From Lytechinus pictus (lineage: Eukaryota > Echinodermata > Echinoidea > Temnopleuroida > Toxopneustidae), in NCBI RefSeq assembly GCF_037042905.1, contig NC_087257.1, positions 28,209,501 to 28,273,500 on the forward strand: a stretch of DNA of 64,000 nt. Reading direction: 5' to 3'. Under the pieces are notes generated by a model. That model was not told the DNA's origin. It did no database searches and saw only the letters and a program-made list of their open reading frames with translations. The stretch's first letter is position 1. Each line of letters starts with the position of its first letter. This document shows, piece by piece, positions 12,138-24,789 of this stretch. The position numbers were made by a program, and so were the translations under genes.

Positions 12138-15100
12138 AGTGTAGTAGAAGTGGTTACTTTGCAGCAGAGCTGCCAACCATTAGGAAAAAAGGCTAATTAT
12201 TATGCTTTTCACACCTTAATTGCCCCCTCAAAAATTGTTCAAGACTATTTTGGGGATGCATGCATGGGTATGCGATTATGATATTACACAAGTGCATGTC
12301 AGACCCCGAATTCCTCAAAAACATGACTGATTTCATTTATAAATCCAATTTGAATTCTCACCAAAATTTGTATCTGTATCATTATTTGTACTTTTTGTTA
12401 ATGATTGGAAAATTATTGACAATAATGCCATTAAAAAATTATTGACAATAATTCCATTAAAAAATAAAAAACAAAAAGTAAAAAAAACGTACATAAGAAA
12501 TTCAAAAAAATTAATATTTCCATACTTGATTTTTTTTTCTTCTAATACCGAATGCATTTGATCAGAATCCCTGAAATAAAAAAAGCAGATCAAAGGCTTT
12601 ATAATTGTAGATTTAAACCTAAATTTGTATTTCATGCACTAAACTTGGTGTAATTCATTTAAATGAAATAAAGCATATTGATTTAATGAAATTAAACTTT
12701 TAAACCCCATAGATTATGTCATTTTCTACCATTGTGCGAATTTTTGTTCCCCCCCCCCAGATCGGCAAGACTCAATACCTGGGACTACATGTACATGTAT
12801 GAGGATTAATTAAACTTGTAAAATGTCAACTTTTGTGTGTTTTTTTACCATTCAATTTCCATGATTTATTAATTTTGGGAAAAATTTATTTTTCTACTGG
12901 AAATTCAGTAAAAAAAAACTGTTCGGTAGTCATCTCTTACTTTAAATATGCATTTAAAACATCAAGAGCTTAAATCATACTGTATAGTTTAATTGATTTA
13001 CACAAAATCGCATAACTCGTTGAAAAAAAACATTTTAAAACAAAAGACGTTTTATTTGTATTTTTTAAGGGATCGCAAACTTATTATTTTTGGCGTCCCG
13101 ACGCGGCGGGTCGACGTGTTGCGGGAGGGACGATCCGGTTTTTTTCCTGTTCAAAAGTTGACGAGGAAAAAAATTAATATCGCGTCCCGCCGCGGTTGGG
13201 GCGATTGACGGCCCGCCGCGGTTGGGATGCATACTCGCGAGCTGGCCGGCGCTGGCCGGTTCCTCGTCTGATTTGAGCTCACATGAAAGCAATGCCATAC
13301 CACGCTCAGTCTCGCCATTGCCCCTGTGTAAAAGATGGTATCAGAAAAATTATTGTTCGATCTCTAATATTGATCGAACAACACCCCGACCTACAAAAAT
13401 CCGCAGACTATCAAATTAAAATACGATAACGTCGCTTTACCTTTGAAATTGAGGTTAGAATCGCCCGATATTTTCCACTTGAAATACGTCTTGAAACCTG
13501 CCTGATAGCACGGTGCGCGCTGTCATTTTGAATTGTGGAAGCGAAGAAACTTCAACACTGTCTGTACATGTAGTACGTACTGCTCGGCCGAGCAGTTCGC
13601 CCCTTTACAAATTCAGACTCAAGTTTTCGACTTCGACGACCCCGAAAAACTATCGGATGGTATAATACCACATGGTCTACTTATCAGTTCGCCCAACTTT
13701 ACATAGATCTAGTCTAAACCCATTTCGTCTACAACCAGTCCTCTGAAGTAATATCCAATTCGTCTAATTCACACTTGGTATAATAACCAATTCGTCTAAT
13801 TTCCACTTGGGCTAATCATAAAAAAAATTCATCTAATGAGCATTTGGCTGAAAGCCATTTAGTCTCATTTTCAGTTGGTCTAACACCACTTGGTCTAATT
13901 TCCACTTCAACTAATGTTCACTTGGTCTAATTGTCATATATGGTATTATGACCGTTTGGTCTAATTTCCACTTGGTCTAATATTCAATTGGTCTAATGAC
14001 CACAATAGCCAATTGGTCTAATGAACAATTGGTCTAATAGTCAGTCTAATGACCACTTGGTCTAATGCCCATTTGGGCAAATGTTGTCACTTCGTCTTTT
14101 TTTCATTTGGTCTAATTGCCATTTCGTCTCATGTATTTAATTGTCATTTGGTCTAATTGCATTTGGTCTAATACCAGTTTGTCTAAATAGTCGGTTGGTC
14201 TAATACTAGTTGTTCTAATCCTCACTTGGTCCATTATTTATTTGTCTATATTGCAGTTGTTCTAATGTGCAGTTGGTCTAATCCTCACTTGTATATCAAC
14301 AAGTAGGTGTAGCCCGAATGTTGCTAGCCCATCTGATGATTAGACCACTAGCGTACCTATGGGGGGGGCAGACTGCCCCCCCTGACGAGTCACAACCCAT
14401 GCAAGGAATGTATACATGCCATCCACCCCTTACCAGCCGCCAATGGCCCCTCTGAAGTTTAATTTTTTTTCTGGTGCAAAATGTCCTTTATATCCTGTTG
14501 AGGACCTTTCATATATTTTTTTGATTTATTTTTTATTTTCTTTATATTTTTGCTTGTCTATTTTTTCCTGGTACGAAATCTTTATTTGTGGTTGAAGACT
14601 TTTTTTTTCCTCTCAAAATTTTTTGGCGGACGATTTTGCCCCCCCCCCCCTGTGGAAAATCCTAGGTACGCTACTGGATTAGACCAAGTGATATTCGACC
14701 AACCGTCAGTAAACCCTTCTACATGGGTTCGCTTTGGTTTTATAAAGTGCTAATTTGGATTGTTGGATTACTTTCGCTCCTAAATTATGTCTCAGAATTT
14801 ATTTAATTTTGTCTTTATTGTGAGATCATGATTCGTTGAGGTTTTTTTTATTGTGAATTGTTGATATTGGAATGAATATACAATTTTTTATGTTGACCCT
14901 GTAGGCCTATACCACCACCCCCAAGAAAAAAACCCTCCTTACAGACGACGTTAAGGGGACTTGAAATTTGTTCATTCTGGTAATTTAAGGGTCAAGCAAG
15001 AGGAATGCGAAGAGAGTAAGAATAAATGTGGCTTTACTTTTGGTAGAGAGGAATGGATCTTGCTTCCCAATTCTATACAGTTTGCATGTCACGTTTGCGA

Positions 15101-18100
15101 CATCCCCATCCTGATCTGACTGGCCCTCATTGCGAGCCCGCCCATTTTTTGGTGGGGGGGGGGGGGTTCCTGTCCATGCTAACACACCCCCATCCTGATC
15201 TGACTGGCCCTCACCCGCTTTGGAGGGTCCCATTTTAAATAGTCAAACCAGTTGGGACGGATCGAATAAAGTCTGTTCATACGAAACAGTCTGTACATCA
15301 TTTAGATTTTAGTCATGCTTAAGGTTATTGTAACGAATCTATGTGGATTAGGCCTACAAATGACTTTTCTGTCTTTTTGGTTTTCTCTGTATTGTTTTCA
15401 AATACGTACCGATTGTATCTCCATGATTGCTCTTTATACTCAATTTCCTACCACTCTTTGTTTTCTGTAGAAAATACGGGATCAGCCTATATAGACTGGT
15501 CTTTGGCCCTTGTTTTCTCACATCCACTGCATTAATTCTGTGTGTTCATTTATCATTAATAGGACCATTATGTTTCAGTATGTGCACTTTATACATTTGG
15601 ACACTTTTGCCTGTTTTACTGCATGTGAAGAAAATTGATTTTGAGTTTGAATTTGAATTGATCGTTTATTAAATCAGTAATGTTGCATGAACATCAGCCA
15701 TCTGCATTTTAAAAACGGATGTAAAATAAGAAAGTTGTCATTTTAAACTTTCGCTTATTTATCACAAAATATATGCACAACTCAGTGATTAATGCGAATG
15801 AGACGGTGTTATATTGTTTAAATAATACACTATTTCATTTTTTTTACAAATAGGGATAAAAAATATTGACTGAACCATACAGTATTATCAATGTTCAGGG
15901 AGGAATTCATTGTTGTTTCACTTGATAATGAGGAGAAAATTAAACATTTCATATTTCATATAATAAAATATAAAAGAAATATTGATGTCATCAGTCTCCT
16001 CAATTTGCATACCGATCAGGATGTGGATATAACGGTTTAGTGCAAATCAAGCAAACTTATAAATGTCATGACTTTCTTATTGATTTTTATGAAATTTTCA
16101 GTGTTATGCTTGTTGGATTTTTCTCTTTTTATTCAAATCGATGTTTTTGTTGGGGTAGACTGTCTTGTTCTTTGTCACTCCTATACTTCCTATACGTCAA
16201 TGATGGTTACATGTAGTTGTCATTTTGATGGAACCTTTAAGGACAACCCATATAATAATAGATGGAGGCATCATTGGTCTGAAAAAGTCTGAACATTTTT
16301 ATCTGTTCTATTATTCCATTAGTATTTACTTACCTTAACCTGTTTCTTGCTCGTATTGATTTTACTTTATTTTCGATTTTTGTGAGATTTCATTTCATAC
16401 CATTTTCAGTGTTGCATGCATTTTTGTTATCATGCACGATTTCATCATTGGTCTTCACTAAGACCCTACGATGGATCATCGGTCTGCACTCAGACCCTAC
16501 GATGGATCTTTGGCCTCAACTATTGACCCGTCGATCGAACATAGGCTTAACTAATCCCGCAGTAACATTTCCCTTACGGCGGCCGTAAGGCGAGTCTAAA
16601 AACAGTCGTTTTAACATTTTGAACCAGATTCTAGCTATCATGGTTTGAATAAAAATAAATAAACCTGCATGCTGTTGTCGACTCGCATTACGGCGCCATA
16701 GGGGGAATGTGACTGCGGCATGAGGCCAGACGAAGGATCAGATTTGCCTTGATAAGGTAAGGTATCCGATGACCGGGGTGTCAGATACATAATGAGACTT
16801 CAATTTCAAAGGGGAGCAGACCCCCCCCCCCCCCTCCCCGGCAGCAGACATATGGCATTAAGGGCAAGATCTACAAAAAGCTTTGAGCGTGCGATAATCA
16901 CGATCATCGCCCCTCCTCATCATGATCATATTTTATTGTGATTCATCATAAATAGGCCTAATATTACGACCGACCTTAAATTATTGCAAGGAGCTTCCTT
17001 GATTATTGGGTGGATATAACACAGACCACCCCCACATTAAGATTGGAGGGTCGCCAGTCATGAGATGGTAGCTATACGCGAGTCATTTAATATTATGTAA
17101 GACATGTATTAAGCTGAGGGTCGCTATAAAGTAGCAAAGGATTGTAAATATATATAGGCCTAGTCATAATAGAGAAAGAGGATCGCTATTCATAATCAAA
17201 GAGGGTTGCTAGCATGGTCAGTCCAAATATGTGGAAAAGCGTAGGGTTCAATATTCAGAAGGGTCGTCAGTAGTTGAAGAGGGTCGTTATTTATAATGAG
17301 AAGAGGCTATACTCATGACGGTTGCTCGTCAGGGTCGCTTGTCATAATAGCAGAAAAGTCGCTAATCATAAAAAATAGCAGATGGTCACTGAAAGCAGAG
17401 GAGGGTCACAAGTCATATTCTGAGGGGGGGGGTGACGGAAAATATATTCATCCACATTTCCCCCAACAAGATATCTTTAAGTCTAATTTGATAATGCAAA
17501 GTTGAAGCTTGAGTTAAAATTTTTGATAAAATTTTTATGTATTTAAACCTGAAAATGTGAATATTCCAATTCTAATCCATACTGTTTTTTTCAATGTATC
17601 TTACCTATTAATGCAAGGCGCGAGCTGCAAATTCTTATTCTCCCACATAAAAACTGATATTCTTTTGTAATCGTGAAGAGAATAAGGACAAGTCCACCCC
17701 AATGAAAAATTTATTAGAATAAAAGGAGAAAAATCCATTGAGGATATAACACTGAAAATTTCATCAAAATAGGATGTAAAATAAAAAAGGTATGACATTT
17801 TAAAGTTTTTTTCTTTTCTCAAAACAGTTATAATTATGCACATCCCAGTCGGTATGCAAATGAGGAGAACGATGATATCATCCACTATTTATTATATGAA
17901 ATATTCTAATTTTCTCATCGAGTGAAACAAAATGTAATTCCTCCCTGAACATGTGGAATTAGCATTATATGGTTCAGTAAGGTTGGCCCTTATTGTCAAA
18001 TCTGTAAAATATGAAATATTGTATGATTCAAACAATAATATACAAAAGAAATAGTGAGGGACATCATACTGTCTCATTTGCCATTTGCAAGTTACTGAGT

Positions 18101-21100
18101 TGTGCATAACTGTTTTGTGAAAAATAGGCAAAACTTTAGAATGTCAACATTCCAATTTTACATCCGATTTTGATGACATTTTTATAGCATTGTGGTAGTT
18201 TGATTTTTTTCTCTCTATTTATTCAAATCAATGTTTTTCTGGGGTGGACTCGACCTTTAATAATGAGCGCGAAGAATAATTAGAAGAATTAATTGCTCTT
18301 GATATTGCAACTTTCAAATCAGCATATTATTATTTTTTTTTTTTTTGGGGGGGGTGTTATAGTATGTTGTTTACTTAAAAATATCAGTTTGTCATATCAC
18401 AGAAAATACAAAAATCGGCTTGATCATTTACTTCGCACCTGCACAACAAGGGCCTTTTTATCATTGCATGATAATGTGCATAGAATTTCCTGTTTCGGGG
18501 TCTAAGTCTTAGAGAATGAGCTCCCGCTTCGCGCTCGTATTAATTAGATGCATGCCGTTCAGCATGTTCAGAATGTCCGGTTCTGTCAAGACATTAAATA
18601 TGAAAAAACGAATAATTTCATGCTTCATTGCAATATTGTTTGATCGATCAGATACCCATCCTGTTCACAAAAAGGAATTAGTGTCCAGTTTTCAAATGGG
18701 GAAAATAAAATATATCCGCTCGCATCACTGTGAAGATAGCCATACTTTACCTCCCTATTGGAAAAATTGGATCCGCCCATAGCGACCCTCTTCTTATAAG
18801 GTCATAATATAGGCCTACGTACCCTTATATTATGAATAGCGATATGACAAGCAGACCCCCCCCCCCCCGTATTAATAGCAGCTCTCTTTGTTGATTATTA
18901 CTGGCAGGTCTTTTTTCACGATTGATGGCTATTGCCAATTGCGGTCGATGATATTGTGACTTTTGGTGCCGACTCGTGACCCCCTTTCCCTTTTATGACT
19001 AACGAACGTTTGCAACTTAGTGGTCCCTTTGACTAGCGGTCCTTATGACTAGTGGACCCCGTAATAGAGAGTTGAAAGTATAACCTTATGTGCACTCAGT
19101 GTACCCCCCCCCCCTCCGGTCAGGATGAAACGAGTGTTATTGGGATGGTGAAAGCGGTAAACATTACGTGCGTCTCTTTTGGATTGTATCGCGAGTATTA
19201 AACTTGGAGAAGTTTCAAGGGGCTAGTTTTTATTTCATCTTCCAGTCGTATAGAAAAAAATCACAGAATCATTAATGACTTACAAGATGCTCAGTGTAAA
19301 AATTGAATGAATCCATTAAAGGTGAAGTCCACCCAAGGTAAATGTTGATTTGAATAAGAGAAAAGTCAAACTATAGCATAAAAATTTCATCAAGATCGAA
19401 TGTAAAATAAGTTAAGACATTTCAAATTTTCACTTATTTTTATGCGATATGCACAACTCGGTGACATGCAAATGAGACATTCGATGAGCTCCCCAACTCT
19501 CTAATTCTTTTGTTATTTATTGTTCGAATATAATACAATGTTTCTTTATCAGGGTTCCCATAGTCATGGAAAATCCTGGAAAAATTTATGGTCATGGAAA
19601 ATGTCAGGGAATTTGGAAAATTGTGAAAAGTCATGCCCTCTTGGCTATGGCAGCTTTCCAGTTTGTCGTGTCTCGCAACTCTCATTTCTCTGTGATCATA
19701 CTGTATATGCTATTATAATATTGGTGTTCATGATTCCCATTTTCTCCCAGTGTTGTGACATCTCAAATTCTACATAACTCCCGGGACGTCACTGGAAGCC
19801 ATGGAAAGCAGCAATTTAGTCATGGAAAGTCATGGAATTCTGTTTTCAAATTTCTGTGGGAACCCTGTTTTTAACAAAATTTGATAAGGATCAACTTGAC
19901 TGAGCCAAATGAAACAATGCTAATTCCACATATTCAGGGAGGAATAATTGTTCACTTAATGAGAAAATAATATTTCATATTTCATTTAATAAAATACAAA
20001 ATATATAGTGGATGACGTCATCAGTCTTATTTGCACGCCGACCAGGATGTGCATAAATTATAACGGCATATAACCTTTTGTGAAGATAAGTGTAGCTTTG
20101 AAATGTCATAACTTATTTTGCTTCCGATTTGATGAAATTTTCAGTGTTATGCTTAATTGTTTGATTTTTTTAATTCAAATTTTGGTTGGGTTAGACTTGT
20201 CCTTTAAGTTCTTTGTTTTCTGAAAGGGAATTTCATGAGAAATTCAAATATGACAAGTAAAAGCTTGAGGGGCAAATGAAAATTGATATTGACGTTTGAA
20301 ATCAAGTATTCCGGGGGTCTTAAAATGCAAATAATTTCACTCACTATAAAATATATATACATGTAAGATGTGAGCAGTTTATCCTACCCCTAGTGCCATT
20401 ATTAGAATTCTCATAAACTTTCCTTGCAGAAAAGTAATTTGGTATGGATAGGGCTAACATCAAAGTAATGATCATTAACCGATATGTGCTCTATCATTAG
20501 ATTTGGGAGACCTAACAAGAAACATGACAAGGAGCATGACCACAAGCTTCGATACATATTTTCTCATATGAATTAAGCTAATTAGAAGTGGCGAAATATT
20601 GACGTCAAAACATGCCAAATGTAGACTCTATATGGTTTATCGAAATCCATTTTGCATCGATTTGGGTTGTTATATTTACACTGATTCTGAAGAGAAAGTT
20701 TTAAAATATTCGGACAACGCAGATATTATGTAGTTTAAGGATTTTGAAGGAGTGGGTGCTCAATGTTGAATAAGGGCATTTCGTCTCCCGAAAACTTAAC
20801 ATGCAAATGAAAAAAAAGTGTTCAACAAAAATGAAGGGTTTGCCTGAATTTCGTTTCCTTAAAACAAAGCTGACAAGCAAAACATATAGGCGAGGGAGGG
20901 GGGGGGGGCAACGTCATGAGTCCTAAGACAAAACAGTTCAGCACTTGAATGGGGAATACTTTTTTCTTCAAATTTAATTTGCCTGCAATGGCAAATAGGG
21001 AATTTGTTATCTGGGGCAAAAAAAAAGAAATGTAGCCATAAGACCGAATAATAAAAAGTGCCCGTGTGAGCTGCTCAATATACCTATACGTGATGATTCC

Positions 21101-24039
21101 GATTTTATATTTAAATGTTTTTAATATATGGAAATGATGCACTTTGTTTTCCTTTTTGATGCCAAAAAATCCCTGTAAGCTTGCATGAAAAGTATCAGCG
21201 TGCATGGCCGCGGTAGGATTTTTAAAATTATTTTAGGGGGAACCTACCTTAGACTGTCCAATGGAGTCTGTTTGGAGATGCAGTCATCATCGTCGAACTC
21301 TGGCTTAATGATCCATCGTTGGGCCCGAGTTCAAGCCATTTGTAGTTCATTTTATAGTTCATTCGCAAACTCTAAACACTGAAATGCTCCCCGTATACGA
21401 AATTATTTTTCATTTGACATACTCCTATTGTCTTGTACGGCAAATGGACTTTACAAAATGAACATTTTATTCACCAACAGTTAATCTAATATTGGCTAAG
21501 AGGTGAAATTTTAGAAGAAAATTTGAAGGTATCCGACGAAATGGGTATACATGATTGTACATAATTATATGTAGCCTTAATTCTGCATGGATTTCAGTCA
21601 TGATCAAAATGTGTTGTATTCAAAGTCCAAGATGTAAATAATTATTACCGAATACTACCGATTGTGGGCGAATTATGATTAGAATCTAAACCATACCAAG
21701 AACGGGAGGTTCTGATAGACAACGTTGGAGTACACCAAGTGGCAATTTCTCTTGAAAACCGCTTCTGGTAAAAAAAAAAACCCAAGCATAAACTACATAT
21801 ATGTAGTTTATGCTTGGGGTTTTACCAGAAGCAGTTTTCAAGAGAAATTGCCACTTGGTGTACTCCAACGTGTAAAAAGAGACTGAGGGAAAGAGAGAGC
21901 TAGGGACCGGGTGGATGACTGAGGCAAATTAAATGAGGAACAACGCAATAGTTTTAGTGTTTCATTTTCATTCACGAATAAAAAAAAATCACGAGACCTG
22001 GCAGTTTGTTAAAGAAAAAAAAACAGCAGTCTTTAAAGCGACTACTTCAGTCCATTGATTACCTGATGCAATTGAGGGAACTTGTCATATAAATTGTACA
22101 TTTGCGTGCAAATCTGTGAATCTTTTATCATACATTTTTTAAATATTTGTGTTGTTTTGTAATAGTATTTATCAAAATCATTCAGTTCAGAATCATACAA
22201 GTAATAGTACATCAACAAAACATTGTTCACAAAGTAATTATTCATAATACACAAAATTGTACCAAAAAATACAGAATATAACATTCAAATCATCTAGAAC
22301 AAAGTAAATACTTATAGTCTGTAGACAAACAAATACAAATATAACAAAAAAATTATAAAGGCGCAATTGAACTGAATGAGAATTAGAAGTAAAACACCCT
22401 CCCATATTGTTTTTTTATTTTCGAGGGAGGGATGTCGAAACCGGGGATCGAAAGAGGGAAAAGGGAAAATGCATATGATTTTTATAATCATATACGATAA
22501 ATTCTTAATTGGTCTAAAACCAATCTAGTTGGTCAGTACAGTCTCGACCCATTACCTAGGCCTAATAGCATTTTGTCTACCAAACAATGTATGAAATGGT
22601 GTCCCTGGACTGGAGCTCAGAATATTTTTGCTCCATCTTCATTACCACCACTACCATTACCTCTCGTTTATATTTTTTAAATCATGAATTATAAAGTTAT
22701 GAAAATAATATTGTATTCTGCATATCAATCATATTCTCTGCTTATGATGATATTCCCACTAGCTTTGCTCAAAAACAAAACATGAAGATTGTTCGCAAAA
22801 TCCAGATATCCTTTTAACGTTAGAAATAAAAGTACACACAAAACAGGCGTCAATTTGAATAAAGAAAAGATGAATTAGATATGAAAGTTGATAAACGCAA
22901 TTCTGGGGAAAAGAAGAGATCGAGGTACAAACAACTTAAGAATCAACTTGACGTATTATCACTCAGTTTTATACCACTATCATGACTATAGCAAAAGTTA
23001 ATTACGGCATCCCACCAAAAAAAAATTATAACGACGTAATTGAACTGAATGACTATTAGAAGTAAAACACCCTCCCATCCCAACTGCTCCCCCCCCCCCC
23101 TATCCCATATCTAAGCCCAGGAAGCGCGGCCTAGCTGCTTCCCTCCCCTATAAACCCCGGCTACCCTCCATCTGCCTTCTGTACGTGTACTGTATATAAT
23201 ACCAGATCGCGGCGCGGCTATCGCATCAGGAAACTGTGCATGTGTGTATTGTGTATGTTTGTGCATGTGGCACGTGTGTGCATGTGCTGCTCGATTTACT
23301 TATACGCGCTCAACCTATCATCTAAAAATAGAAAATATGAATACATAATTAGGTACAAGTCTAACGTAACCGAGTCTACATATTCTGCACGAACTTCGCC
23401 CGATATCGAGGTAGGTAGCTGTGACGTAATTTCGTCCCACCCGCGGCGGGATGAATCTCGTATAAGGCTACGGCTGATATTGCAGAGCTCTTGGATCTGT
23501 CGTCCCGGGCGCGGCGGGATGAATAGCGGTGCGCCGCGTCCGGGGCGCGCTAGGAGAAAAAGGAGCTCGCTGAATAACCGAATCGTCCCGGACGCGCGTT
23601 TCCGTTTTACACCCTGGCGAAGGCATTTTCCGCAAAAATAGCCACAAAGCGACTAGTGAAGAGTCTACACACGTCGCTGGTTGCAGCGTGCGACACAGGC
23701 GAGTCCCACACCACCGCATGCAATCTGCACAGTTACTGATCAGAGCATTTCATGTACAGAGAGCAGTCATATGAGCGAAATCCGAACATGCTTTTGCAGT
23801 TAGTTTTTTTTTATGAAAAGTTAAGAAAAAGTTTTTTTTCTAAATATAAATTATTAACTAAATGAATAGAATGACAGACAAAATAAAAATAAACAGATAC
23901 ATACAATAGAAAGAAAATTGAAGTTTGATGGATTGATACACTTAGATGCCGAAAGATAGATATAGAAGACGGATAAATAGATAGAGACATAGATAGATAG
24001 ATAGAAGTAGAGAGAGAGAGAGAGAAAGACAGAGAGATG

Positions 24040-24082
<43 letters not shown>

Positions 24083-24536
24083 GGGGGGGGGGAGAGAACT
24101 TGAGAGATGGAGAGATGTGAGATAGATAGATTGATAGATAGATAGACAGATATATGGACGGATAAAGAGAAATAGAGAGAGAGAGAAAAAGACAGACAGA
24201 TGGATAGATAGAGAGAGAGAGAGAGAGAATCTGAGAGATAGACATTAGATAGATAGATAAAGAATGAGTGAGACAGAGAAGATGGGCAAATTAACAGATA
24301 GATAGATACTGTAGTTACATACATAGATAGAGATAGATAGATAGATAGATAGAGAGAAATAGAGAAAGACAGACAGATGGATAGATAGATAGAGAGAGGG
24401 GGGAGAGAGAGATAGAGAATTTGAGAGATAGGTAGATGTTAGATAGATAGATAGATAAATAATGAGAGAGACAGAGAAGATAGACAAATTAACAGATAGA
24501 TAGATACTGTAGTTACATAGATAGATAAATAGATAG

Positions 24537-24581
<45 letters not shown>

Positions 24582-24747
24582 GGGGGAGAGACCTTGAGAG
24601 AGGGAGAGATGATATAGATAGATAGATATATATATGGACGGAAAAAGAGAAATAGAGAAAGAGAGAAAACAAGACAGATGGATAGATAGATAGATAAAGA
24701 ATGAGAGAGACAGAGAAGATTAACAGATAGATAGATACTGTAGTTAC

Positions 24748-24789
<42 letters not shown>

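Noticed and set aside
10959-12176. 405-codon minus-strand frame rich in Thr, Tyr, Leu and Cys, plus several Val/Ser frames on the plus strand
   Set aside because: These are translations of the trinucleotide array; frames stay open only because the repeat length is a multiple of three.
20822-21205. 127-codon minus-strand frame
   Set aside because: No recognisable motif, contains a poly-Pro run from a G-tract, and lies in repeat-rich intron; treated as chance.
22042-22284. 80-codon minus-strand Tyr/Asn-rich frame
   Set aside because: Composition follows local AT richness; no homologous pattern recognised.
23240-23641. 133-codon frame over the GC-rich block
   Set aside because: Driven by CG-rich repeats (Arg/Gly/Pro) and overlapping inverted-repeat arms; no domain.
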